Assembly: GCA_934162265.1 (NCBI GenBank)
Contig: CAKPHZ010000004.1
Location: 1 to 63,418 of the forward strand
Source: an uncultured Bacilli bacterium
GTDB lineage: Bacteria; Bacillota_I; Bacilli_A; RF39; UBA660
DNA: 63,418 bases
Direction: 5' to 3'
The notes beneath the pieces are model-generated. The model was given only the letters and a program-made list of their open reading frames with translations, had not been told where the DNA came from and did no database searches. Below are positions 1 to 7,102 of the stretch, one piece after another. Each line of letters begins with the position of its first letter. Position 1 is the stretch's first letter. The position numbers and the translations under genes are program-made.

Positions 1-61
1 ACCTATAAAAAATAATGAAATAGGATTTAATATATATTTCTTCATAAATTATCTCACTTTC

Positions 62-107
62 AAATTACTATTTATCTAACAAATCACTAAATTGCAATTT
101 TTTAATA
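62..107. repeat. dispersed 3'-flank repeat, copy 1
   Basis: This AT-rich stretch lies directly downstream of the small membrane protein gene. It matches 1092-1140 at roughly 85% over about 41 bases (six mismatches by eye), including the shared core ACTAAATTG and a palindrome-like end. Both copies sit at the 3' end of a minus-strand gene. I see no gene in 1-117. Confidence 0.5.
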
Positions 108-117
108 TTATATATGA

Positions 118-441
118 TTATATTTTTACTATAAAGAATACAAATCCAATTGCACCAATAATCATAAATATAATTCCTACTAATGCAATTTTCTTTCTTC
201 TTTCTATTTCATTTTGTTCTTCTTTCGGAATATTTTTTATTGGATATTTTCTTCTATGCAATAGATAAAGAATAATTCCTTCTGAACTTTTACCACTGGT
301 TGCTAGTAATCCCATTAATTTTGGATGGTTAATTCCTCTTGCTTTTGAATCTATAACAGTTATTTTATAAACTTGATAAACTGTAGCAACTAAACCTATT
401 AGATATATTGCTATAAATATTGCTAATAAAATATAATTCAT
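118..441 (-). CDS. small two-TM membrane protein, partner of XRE regulator
   Basis: The 107-residue product has an N-terminal hydrophobic segment (about residues 3-24) and a second one near the C-terminus (about 86-105). Between them is a basic, charged loop containing ERRKK. I do not recognise the family. AGGAGG lies just before the ATG, and the SD overlaps the stop region of the upstream XRE gene (9-base gap), so the two are probably co-transcribed and translationally coupled. The pairing suggests it works with, or is sensed through, the membrane-anchored regulator upstream; that is inference from context only. Confidence 0.7.
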   Translation of the reverse strand: MNYILLAIFIAIYLIGLVATVYQVYKITVIDSKARGINHPKLMGLLATSGKSSEGIILYLLHRRKYPIKNIPKEEQNEIERRKKIALVGIIFMIIGAIGFVFFIVKI

Positions 442-450
442 AATTTCCTC

Positions 451-858
451 CTATATTTTTTTTATGATTTGATAAAATAAATAAGAAAAACTAATAATAG
501 AAATAGTAAATACTATTACTATAATTGAAATACTTTCATTTGCCGTTATTCCTATTATTATAAATAGAATAATAATTAAAATATTTAATAAAATTGCATA
601 AAGCAATTTCTTATTACTTTTTACAACATCTGTGCTATCTTTTAAATATTGTAAAACTTTATTATCGTAACTTAGTAAGTCATCTAACGAAATATTAAAA
701 CATTTACTAATTTTAACTAATGCATCAATATCAGGATAAAATTTGCCATTTTCCCAATTAGATATTGTTTGTCTGGTAACATCTAGTTTTTCTGCAAGTT
801 GTTCTTGTGAAAGCTTTGCTTTTTTTCTCATTTCAATAATTTTTTTGCCTAAATTCAT
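451..858 (-). CDS. XRE-family regulator with C-terminal membrane anchor
   Basis: This 135-residue protein begins with an XRE/Cro helix-turn-helix (about residues 5-58; LSQEQLAEKLDVTRQTISNW is the HTH core). It is followed by a short linker and two hydrophobic segments (about 84-105 and 110-130), so the DNA-binding domain is tethered to the inner face of the membrane. I start at the ATG at 856-858 because GAAAGGAG lies just upstream; an in-frame ATG 10 codons earlier (at 888) has no SD. A near-perfect palindrome in its own promoter suggests autoregulation. Proteins with this architecture often pair with a small membrane protein, as here. Confidence 0.85.
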   Translation of the reverse strand: MNLGKKIIEMRKKAKLSQEQLAEKLDVTRQTISNWENGKFYPDIDALVKISKCFNISLDDLLSYDNKVLQYLKDSTDVVKSNKKLLYAILLNILIIILFIIIGITANESISIIVIVFTISIISFSYLFYQIIKKI

Positions 859-911
859 AATTTTTCTCCTTTCACAAAAACTATACATTTTTAATTATTA
901 TTTTACTATCA

Positions 912-940
912 AATATATTTTACATTTTGAAAAATGTAAA
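912..940 (-). promoter_or_regulatory. promoter with palindromic operator for XRE gene
   Basis: On the minus strand a -35 TTTACA (935-940) and -10 TATATT (912-917) are 17 bases apart. The spacer and -35 are covered by a perfect inverted repeat, TTTACATTTT-GA-AAAATGTAAA (919-940). The position is right for a repressor blocking polymerase, and the adjacent XRE regulator is the obvious candidate. Confidence 0.7.
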
Positions 941-1054
941 CAACTTTACTATTTAATACAAAATATTATTTTTTCATCCTCTTAATTATTAATACAAATC
1001 TATTAAGAGAGAACTAAATTACAAATTACTATTTTTCTTTCTCTCTAATTATAT

Positions 1055-1088
1055 CAAAAAAAGAGTAAATCTTAAAACTGATCTACTC
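1055..1088 (-). terminator. rho-independent terminator of lipoprotein gene
   Basis: A 9-bp stem (GAGTAAATC / GATCTACTC, one wobble) at 1063-1088 is followed on the minus strand by a run of T. It lies about 40 bases after the lipoprotein stop codon. Confidence 0.75.
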
Positions 1089-1091
1089 GAT

Positions 1092-1140
1092 AAATGACTA
1101 TTTTTCTAACTGATTACTAAATTGTAATTTTTATTTAATA
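1092..1140. repeat. dispersed 3'-flank repeat, copy 2
   Basis: This is the second copy of the element at 62-107. It ends inside the last codons of the lipoprotein gene. A partial third similarity (ATTACTATTTTTCT) is at about 1022-1036. Confidence 0.5.
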
Positions 1141-1589
1141 GTAAATTCAACTGCTATGTTGGAAGTTTCGTATTTTCCTTCTTTATATTCATAGTCAATT
1201 TCTTTTATAATTCTGTAAGTTCCTTTTGCAAGTTTGCCATATCCATTTTCCCAATCAAGTTCAATTTCTTTACTTTCTTTTGCTGAAAGTTGAAAAGCTG
1301 GCATATCGAAATCTAATTCCGCATTTATTTTATGCCATTCTCCATCTTTTTTAATCTCTATTTCATATGGATTTCCATATTGAAAATTTTTATCACTATG
1401 ATTAGTTAAAACTAAAGTTGCACTTTTATTTGTTAATGTTCCTTCTTTAATAGTCATTATAACATCATTTTGTGAAACCTTGATATCAGATTTATCTCCT
1501 ATATCAAATTCATTTTTTGATTTACCACAACCTGTCACTCCTAGTGCCATAACTCCACACAGGAAAATAATAAGTAATCTCTTTTTCAT
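1131..1589 (-). CDS. Ig-like lipoprotein (Big_14-type)
   Basis: The 152-residue protein has a lipoprotein signal peptide: a KKR start, a hydrophobic core and the lipobox LGVTGC, with Cys21 as the lipidation site. The mature part is beta-rich. Its ending (GKLAKGTYRIIKEI, then a strand with IAVEFTI) resembles the bacterial Ig-like domain seen in Bacillota lipoproteins that carry a G-x-Y-R-I-x-K element (Big_14 type, from memory). It should be anchored on the outer face of the membrane. GGAGGAAGACG precedes the ATG. It is a single-gene unit with its own promoter and terminator. No ligand can be proposed. Confidence 0.75.
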   Translation of the reverse strand: MKKRLLIIFLCGVMALGVTGCGKSKNEFDIGDKSDIKVSQNDVIMTIKEGTLTNKSATLVLTNHSDKNFQYGNPYEIEIKKDGEWHKINAELDFDMPAFQLSAKESKEIELDWENGYGKLAKGTYRIIKEIDYEYKEGKYETSNIAVEFTIK

Positions 1590-1655
1590 CGTCTTCCTCC
1601 ATTAAAAAATTATTTTTAGATTTTATTTTTTATAATCTTATCTAGTTATAATTCT

Positions 1656-1683
1656 AGTTTATCAGATTTCCTTATTTTGTCAA
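1656..1683 (-). promoter_or_regulatory. promoter of lipoprotein gene
   Basis: Minus-strand TTGACA (1678-1683) and TAAACT (1656-1661) are 16 bases apart. A CTAG...CTAG repeat just downstream could be an operator, but that is weak. Confidence 0.5.
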
Positions 1684-1741
1684 ACGCCATAACCTACTTT
1701 TTTCTATAAAATAAGTACTTTTCTACGTCAGTACTTTACAT

Positions 1742-1779
1742 ACAAAAAAATGAAACACCCAAATTAAGATGTCTCATTT
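1742..1779 (-). terminator. terminator of oleate hydratase gene
   Basis: A 10-bp stem with one wobble (AAATGAAACA / TGTCTCATTT, 1748-1779) is followed by T7 on the minus strand, eight bases after the oleate hydratase stop codon. Confidence 0.85.
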
Positions 1780-1786
1780 TTCTTTT

Positions 1787-3580
1787 TTACTCTTTAAATA
1801 AACCACTTTCTTTTAATAGAAGTTCTAAATCTGTTCCTTTTACTTTTTTCTCCAAGATTTTGATGGCTTGTTTTTCGGCAAATGTTAAAGGAAGTTCGTC
1901 TACTGATTTTTTATCTACTGCATAGAAGCAAGCTTTTAATAATTCTCGAACATCATATTTACTTCCCCATACTTCTGGTACAGCTCTATCAACTTTAAGT
2001 AGTGTATATACAGCTTCCATACCTGTTCGAATAGAATATTCGGTTGTAAAGATTGTATCTCTAGGTGTTTCTGCAAATTGACCAATAAAGGCAAAATTAA
2101 CTGCGTCTTTTGGTACGACAAGTGGTCTATCTTTTTCTTCTCTTGGTTGGAAGAAAGCGTTAATGTATGGCATATAGCAAGTTGTGGTGTTACATTTATT
2201 AGCATATTCTTCAATCTTATCTGTTGGTATTCCAATATGATATAACCATTCTTCACATACTTCGCGACCAGTACAATTTTGAATTGGTTTTTTTACAAAA
2301 TTTCCTTCACGATTAGTATTTAGGGCATATACCCATACTAATACACTATTTTTCTTTTGGGATTTAAATTGTGGTTGGCGATTGATTGTCCAAGATAAAT
2401 ACCAGTTTTCCATACTATCTTTTACAGTTACAATTCCTCCTGTTGTTACCTTTCCTTCTCTAGGATCTCTTTTGCAAATATTAATGATATGTTTAATTAT
2501 TTCTTCATCACTTACTTCAACTGTAGCACTCATCCAATTGGTTTCATCCGTATTACTACAGAATTTATCTGGATTACCAAATTCACCATTAATAGCTTGA
2601 GATGCAATATTTTTCCATAAGTTCCAAGATTCTCCTTCTCCATTCTTAACTTTTGATAAATCTGGTATTGTATTTTGATCTCCATAACAAGAAGTATCTG
2701 TACAGCAACCATTGGTAATAAAGACTAAATCGTTTTCTGTTAAGATAAATTCCTTTTCTTCCTTATCTTTTTCATAAATGATTTTTGTAGCGACTTTTTT
2801 CTCTTCTTTATTATCAAATAGGACATTTTTAACATCTATGCCATATTCGATTTTTACACCATGATTTTCTAAATATTTTGTTAGTGGTAAAATCATGGAT
2901 TCATATTGATTATATTTTGTAAAACGTAGAGCTGAAAAATCTGGTAAACCATCAATATGATGAACATATCGACATAAATATCTTTTCATCTCTAAGGCAG
3001 AAGACCATTTCTGAAAAGCAAACATAGTCTGCCAATATAGCCAAAAGTTTGTCTCCCAAAAAGAATCTGGTAGGACATCAGAGATTTTTTTATTTTCTAA
3101 ATCTTCTTCTTTAGTAATAAATAATTTTGATAATGCTAATGCTGATTTTTTATCTAATTTAAATAACTTATCCGTATGAGCATCTTCTCCACAATTGATT
3201 GTTGCTCGACAAAGAGAATAATTTGGGTCATGTTTATTTAACCAGTAATATTCATCTAATATCGAAACTTCTGGTGTTTCTATAGAAGGAACGCTTCTAA
3301 ACATATCCCACATACATTCAAAGTGGTTATCCATCTCCCTTCCCCCACGCATATAAAATCCTTTGGTAACATCTCTTCTTCCATCACAAGAGCCACCTGC
3401 TAAGTCTAATTTTTCTAATAAATGGATATTTTCTCCCTTCATTTGTCCATCTCTTACAAGATAGAACGCTGCTGAAAGCCCAGCTAGACCAGTTCCAATA
3501 ATATAGGCAGACTTTTTATCTACATCAATTGGCTTCTCTGGACGAGCAAAAGCCTCATATGTTCCAGCACCATAATACAT
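1787..3580 (-). CDS. ohyA: oleate hydratase (MCRA family)
   Basis: FAD-dependent hydratase that adds water to the cis-9 double bond of oleic and related unsaturated fatty acids, giving 10-hydroxy fatty acids; it detoxifies host or dietary fatty acids at the membrane. Family hallmarks are visible: the dinucleotide-binding motif IIGTGLAGLSAAF near the N-terminus, the GGREMDNHFECMWDMF block carrying the conserved Glu, and MFAFQKWSSALEM. The length (597 aa) fits the family. I start at the ATG at 3578-3580 (MYYGAGTYEAF) because AAAGGAGGG precedes it; an in-frame ATG 14 codons upstream has no SD. It is monocistronic. The family was once called myosin-cross-reactive antigen. Confidence 0.95.
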   Translation of the reverse strand: MYYGAGTYEAFARPEKPIDVDKKSAYIIGTGLAGLSAAFYLVRDGQMKGENIHLLEKLDLAGGSCDGRRDVTKGFYMRGGREMDNHFECMWDMFRSVPSIETPEVSILDEYYWLNKHDPNYSLCRATINCGEDAHTDKLFKLDKKSALALSKLFITKEEDLENKKISDVLPDSFWETNFWLYWQTMFAFQKWSSALEMKRYLCRYVHHIDGLPDFSALRFTKYNQYESMILPLTKYLENHGVKIEYGIDVKNVLFDNKEEKKVATKIIYEKDKEEKEFILTENDLVFITNGCCTDTSCYGDQNTIPDLSKVKNGEGESWNLWKNIASQAINGEFGNPDKFCSNTDETNWMSATVEVSDEEIIKHIINICKRDPREGKVTTGGIVTVKDSMENWYLSWTINRQPQFKSQKKNSVLVWVYALNTNREGNFVKKPIQNCTGREVCEEWLYHIGIPTDKIEEYANKCNTTTCYMPYINAFFQPREEKDRPLVVPKDAVNFAFIGQFAETPRDTIFTTEYSIRTGMEAVYTLLKVDRAVPEVWGSKYDVRELLKACFYAVDKKSVDELPLTFAEKQAIKILEKKVKGTDLELLLKESGLFKE

Positions 3581-4075
3581 ATTTATCCCTCCTTTATGAT
3601 TAACAAAGTTCATTATAATCATTTTTATTATTTTCTACAATCTACAAATTTTTATACTTGTTAGAAAATAAACTTATTTATAGTTTTAGAGGGATATTAA
3701 TACAAAAATAAAAAAATGTTTATTATAGTAATTTTAAATATATGAATACATATTTTAGTAAAATACTGATCAGTACTTTTCTATAAAATATAAAAAAAAC
3801 TATTAACAAAACTTTCTTTGTCAACAGTTTAATTTTATTTCTTTTCAATAAAAAAGCAAAAAAATACATTTTAATTTCTCTTCTTAATATGAAAAATATA
3901 TCATATACTCTTCCTATAATTTTTTAAATATACTTCTTAATTTCTTTAATAAACTCAAAGTAACAATAATAGAAAAATTATTAAGAAAGGGATAATACTT
4001 AATAAGTATTTTATTGAATGATTTAAAATTTTACTATTATTTATTTTTGGTTTTAGAATAGAGATAAATTAAATA
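3581..4075. other. AT-rich intergenic region
   Basis: No coding sequence can be supported here. It holds the oleate hydratase upstream region, a near-palindrome AAAATACTGATCAGTACTTT at about 3760-3780, the terminator at 3789-3830, and a perfect 8-1-8 palindrome, AATACTTA-A-TAAGTATT, at 3994-4010. These belong to the recurrent AGTATTTT motif discussed in the findings. Confidence 0.6.
3789..3830 (-). terminator. terminator-like hairpin downstream of ASCH gene
   Basis: A 14-bp stem with two imperfect positions (AAACTATTAACAAA / TTTGTCAACAGTTT, 3797-3830) is followed by a T-run on the minus strand. It is about 245 bases beyond the ASCH stop, so that transcript would have a long 3' tail unless it serves another RNA. 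Confidence 0.6.
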
Positions 4076-4480
4076 TCAATTATCCCTATTATTTTTAGTT
4101 TCATAGTTCCATATTCCTAATTTTCCTTTAGCAGAGATTGGTTCTTCTAAAACTTCAATCAATTCTAACTTCCAAGCGTACCTTCCTACTTCGTAGCGTC
4201 CATAATCACTTTCGTTAGTAGTATTTTTAATTTTTTGGATAAATTCTTCTGTCATATAAATACAATCCACTAAATTACATTTACATAAAATATATCCTGG
4301 CTTTAATTCACTTTTTAAATAAGGCATTGCTTTTTCTACATTTTCAGATTTACTCATTGCTTTACTGGCATGAATATAAATTTCTCCTCGGTAATTGGTT
4401 TTAAAGCTTCTTGTTTCATATATTTTTACCCCATCTTTAATTAAGGTAGCAAATGGCTCTTTTATCGATAAAACTTTCAT
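4076..4480 (-). CDS. ASCH-domain (PUA-like) protein
   Basis: The 134-residue protein has the ASCH fold signature near its N-terminus: LSIKEPFATLIKDG, then IYETRSFKTNYRGEIYIHAS. The last element matches the K-x-x-E-x-R plus G-x-x-x-I-H-A-S pattern of the superfamily. ASCH domains bind RNA or modified nucleotides, and some hydrolyse acylated cytidines; substrate is unknown here. The ATG at 4478-4480 is chosen because GTGAGGAAG precedes it. An ATG six codons earlier sits 8 bases after a TATAAT (4505-4510) and would be at the transcription start. Confidence 0.8.
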   Translation of the reverse strand: MKVLSIKEPFATLIKDGVKIYETRSFKTNYRGEIYIHASKAMSKSENVEKAMPYLKSELKPGYILCKCNLVDCIYMTEEFIQKIKNTTNESDYGRYEVGRYAWKLELIEVLEEPISAKGKLGIWNYETKNNRDN

Positions 4481-4517
4481 TTTCTTCCTCACTTTCATGT
4501 CTTAATTATATCATGAA

Positions 4518-4547
4518 AAAAAGCAAATTTTTTAATTTTTGCTTTTT
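4518..4547 (-). terminator. terminator retained after gene remnant
   Basis: A 10-bp stem AAAAAGCAAA / TTTGCTTTTT is followed by T7 on the minus strand, directly after the stop codon of the carbohydrate-binding remnant. It also overlaps the promoter region of the ASCH gene. Confidence 0.7.
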
Positions 4548-4548
4548 G

Positions 4549-4776
4549 TTAGTTTATTGCTTTTCCATTTACATATAAAGTATCTCCTTTGTTAGTTGTA
4601 ATTTTACTATTACTTGATTTGAATGTGGCAACGCCTGTATCGGCATCTCCACTCATCGACTGATAAAGAAAGATATTTTTATAAGTAGTCGATTTCCCAT
4701 TTAATTTATTATTTGTATCCTCAATGGTTACGTTATCTAGGGTAACAGAGTTTTTTCCTAAGTATCTTGACTTAAA
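4549..4776 (-). pseudogene. C-terminal fragment of carbohydrate-binding (DUF4353/Cthe_2159-like) protein
   Basis: An uninterrupted minus-strand frame of about 75 codons with no start codon at its 5' end begins right after a TAG (4777-4779) and ends in TAA. It reads through FLYQSMSGDADTGVATFKSS and SKITTNKGDTLYVNGKAIN. The SGDAD-G-A-F ... G-D-x-x-Y-V pattern is that of the extracellular carbohydrate-binding domain family DUF4353 (Cthe_2159-like), whose proteins are several hundred residues long. Its terminator is intact. It is therefore the tail of a lost secreted-protein gene. Confidence 0.65.
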
Positions 4777-4797
4777 CTAATAATAATCAATCTATTT

Positions 4798-5373
4798 TTA
4801 AGAAAAATAGCCATAATCTCTATGCAAACTTTTTCTTAATTTAACTTCTTTTTCTTTATTTTGTTGAATAATTTTTTTGGTTGTTTCAGTTGATGCTTTA
4901 TTATAATTAAAGATACTAATATAATGAAGAACGTAGGCATCTATTTTAGATAAATTATTATAATCCGAATTTTTTTCCTGAATATAATTTTTAATTTCTG
5001 ATGAGGACAAGTTTTTTAATTCATCTAAAAGTATCTTTGCTTGGTTTAATTCTTTTTCATTCATTTTACTTTCCATCAACTCTTCAATAGAATGATTTAT
5101 CATATAGTAATATACCAAATCATGTTCTAGTTCTGTACATTCTTTGTTTTGGTATTTGAAAAATAATTCAGCCATTTTTACTTGTTCAAATTGTTCTTTA
5201 TATTCCTTTAGTTCTTCTAGGGACATGTTTTCAATATTTTTATGAGAAGTACTTCTTTCAATTGGATAAAGTAACCATTTTATCCATTCTTCTAAAGGCA
5301 AAATACAGCATCCATTTATTCCTTTAACGACATAAAGTAACTTTTTTTGATTTTGATTATTTAATTTCATCAT
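4798..5373 (-). CDS. hypothetical helical protein
   Basis: A 191-residue, mostly helical and charged protein with no signal peptide or membrane segment. I do not recognise it. It starts after GGAGGATAC, with two adjacent ATG codons, either of which could serve. The C-terminus is very basic (KEKEVKLRKSLHRD). It lies between two gene remnants in an apparently decaying region. Its intact frame and good SD suggest it is still expressed, but no function can be inferred. Confidence 0.6.
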   Translation of the reverse strand: MMKLNNQNQKKLLYVVKGINGCCILPLEEWIKWLLYPIERSTSHKNIENMSLEELKEYKEQFEQVKMAELFFKYQNKECTELEHDLVYYYMINHSIEELMESKMNEKELNQAKILLDELKNLSSSEIKNYIQEKNSDYNNLSKIDAYVLHYISIFNYNKASTETTKKIIQQNKEKEVKLRKSLHRDYGYFS

Positions 5374-5404
5374 GTATCCTCCAATCTAATTAGATACTGT
5401 CTTC

Positions 5405-5461
5405 AAAATATTTTTGTTTGCAGTTGTTTGCAGTTGTTAACACTGCAAACAAAAATATTTT
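5405..5461. repeat. 20-bp perfect inverted repeat with internal tandem repeat
   Basis: The left arm AAAATATTTTTGTTTGCAGT (5405-5424) and its exact reverse complement (5442-5461) flank a 17-base loop. The loop repeats GTTTGCAGTT in tandem. The right arm encodes the last codons of the AlbA_2-type remnant. It could act as a terminator, but no T-run follows the outer arm, so it may be a mobile-element end or expanded hairpin. Confidence 0.7.
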
Positions 5462-6087
5462 TTAATTACCCATTGGGGTTTATTTTTTGTTCCTTTATTA
5501 TAAATTAAATCTCTTTCCCTTAAAAAATTTATGATATATCTAGTTTTGTTATTTAATTCGTTTTCATTTTTGGTATCAAATAAAGGATACATATATTTAT
5601 TAATCTCTTGGCGATTTACACCACTATTATTTTTAATATAATTAAGTAATTTAATTTTTAATTCATCCATTTCTTCAATGACTTCTAATGATATATCCTT
5701 CAATTTTTCTGTTAATGGAACTATAACAGTAAAAATCTCATCATCTTTAAAACTTGGAACTTACCCACTATATATTTTATTGTATTTTGTTATAGTTTTT
5801 ATTCCAGAACCTAATTCCTCTGCCAAACCAATTTCTTTAAAAAAATTAGCAATTTTAGGATTTTTAGGATACGGAGAATAATTATTAATATCTATATAAC
5901 CAATATTTCTTGGTCTATTAGCATTCTCAGTCGTTATTGATTCTTTAGTTATAATTAGCCTTGCTGGAACTGGATTGGAGTATTCTCTATGAATTAATAA
6001 ATTCACACATAATTCACGAGCTATTACATCCCTAATATTAATTCTTTGAGTGCCATTCATATAGAATTTTTCATTTAAATGTTTTTT
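5437..6087 (-). pseudogene. AlbA_2-type ATP-binding/winged-helix regulator, 5'-truncated with a nonsense codon
   Basis: One frame runs from 6087 to 5437 with a single in-frame TAA at 5761-5763. The upstream part contains RINIRDVIARELCVNLLIHR and GLAEELGSGIKTI, typical of the C-terminal half of RecG-like/AlbA_2 (Schlafen-type) putative transcriptional regulators. The downstream part reads VPLTEKLKDISLE into a winged-helix tail (NNSGVNRQEINKYM). Full-length members carry an N-terminal AlbA_2 domain (total about 450 aa), which is missing here: a stop codon lies at 6088-6090. Translation from 6060 or 5703 would give only fragments. I treat it as dead. Confidence 0.75.
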
Positions 6088-6105
6088 TTAAATCAATAAT
6101 TACAG

Positions 6106-6711
6106 TTAATCATTTTTATATGTTTCTAAGTCATCAATTATATTTTCAATTTCATGATAAATTTTAAAAATGTTTTTTCTTCTTTTTATTATATTTTTAA
6201 GTCTATAGAATCTTCCTAATATTTTACCATGCTTTTCAATTTCTTGATTTATGTAATATTTAATTGGATAATCTCTCTTCACTGCTCGTACAAAGCATTT
6301 TATTATCCCAGTTCTTTTAATAATTACAGTACCTTTTAATAATGTTATTGGTTTAATATCATAGATTACATTACCTTCAATTAATGCTTTTTTCTTTTTA
6401 CTTTTGATAAAATCTAATATGTCATTATAGCAATTTATAAACTCTTCACCCTCACATATTTTTCCATATTTATTTTTTAAAAAATCTTTTATTTCAGTTA
6501 AATATTTATCCTCAACAACTTTATCAGTTGGCATTTCATATAATCTATCACAATTAATAACAATATAATTATCATCATTAATATATTTCAGTGTACTTGT
6601 TGTTTTACCGGAACCTTTTGTACCAATAACATTTATTACATCATCATTAGTCATTTTCTTTATATAATCTTTTCTATCTCTAAATAAATATAATTTTGAT
6701 TTCTTTGACAT
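6106..6711 (-). CDS. P-loop NTPase, kinase-like, unknown substrate
   Basis: The 201-residue protein has a clear Walker A near residues 30-37 (GTKGSGKTT) after a beta strand (VINVIG), and the hydrophobic strand KALIEGNVIYD that could lead into a Walker B-like or lid region. The very basic C-terminal third (LKNIIKRRKNIFK) may bind nucleic acid or phosphate-rich ligands. The size resembles small nucleoside or shikimate-type kinases, but I cannot assign a family. TATAAT at 6731-6736 lies in the 3' part of the DinD remnant, so it has its own promoter. It survives intact among decayed genes. Confidence 0.65.
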   Translation of the reverse strand: MSKKSKLYLFRDRKDYIKKMTNDDVINVIGTKGSGKTTSTLKYINDDNYIVINCDRLYEMPTDKVVEDKYLTEIKDFLKNKYGKICEGEEFINCYNDILDFIKSKKKKALIEGNVIYDIKPITLLKGTVIIKRTGIIKCFVRAVKRDYPIKYYINQEIEKHGKILGRFYRLKNIIKRRKNIFKIYHEIENIIDDLETYKND

Positions 6712-6742
6712 ATAACCACGTCCTGTAATTATTATATCACAA

Positions 6743-7018
6743 TCATAATGAGTTTTTATCTTGAAGTAGCTTATTTGAATCTTTTTTCTCTCTTTCTAAT
6801 TCTTTTAAACTTTTTTCTGGAGTTGGTAAATTTTCTGGCATTATTCTATGATTTTTTTTAATTGTTTCTCTAATATTTTTACCTATATCATAGTGAGTTT
6901 TATTAGCATTATTTTCTCCTATAATATTATCTTCTCCTAAAGCTGTCTCTGTTTGAGTAATTCTAAATAAATTATCTCCTAATTCTTCACTTCCCATATT
7001 ATCTCCCGACTTTTTCAG
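6743..7018 (-). pseudogene. C-terminal remnant of DinD (DNA damage-inducible protein D)
   Basis: The frame reads GSEELGDNLFRITQTE, then NANKTHYDIGKNIRETIK and MPENLPTPEKSLKELE. This matches the conserved C-terminal part of DinD from memory (G-S-x-E-L-x-x-N-L-F-R, N-K-T-H, M-P-E-x-L-P-T-P-x-K-S). The N-terminal BRO-like domain, normally about 180 residues, is absent: a TGA closes the frame at 7019-7021. A GGGAGATAAT before the ATG could allow translation of an 84-residue tail, but I treat it as a remnant. Confidence 0.75.
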
Positions 7019-7074
7019 TCAGTAACTAACAAAAACATCATTTTACCAAGTATTTTTTATTTAACTTAGAGAAA

Positions 7075-7092
7075 AGTACTTATTAAGTATTT
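7075..7092. repeat. palindromic AGTACTTA-TTAAGTATT element
   Basis: Near-perfect palindrome just after the cadA stop codon; a related AAGTATTTTTT is at 7048-7057. It is one member of the recurrent AGTATTTT-type motif found at many gene borders in this window. There is no T-run beyond it, so it is not a typical terminator. Confidence 0.45.
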
Positions 7093-7102
7093 TATTCCTA
7101 TA

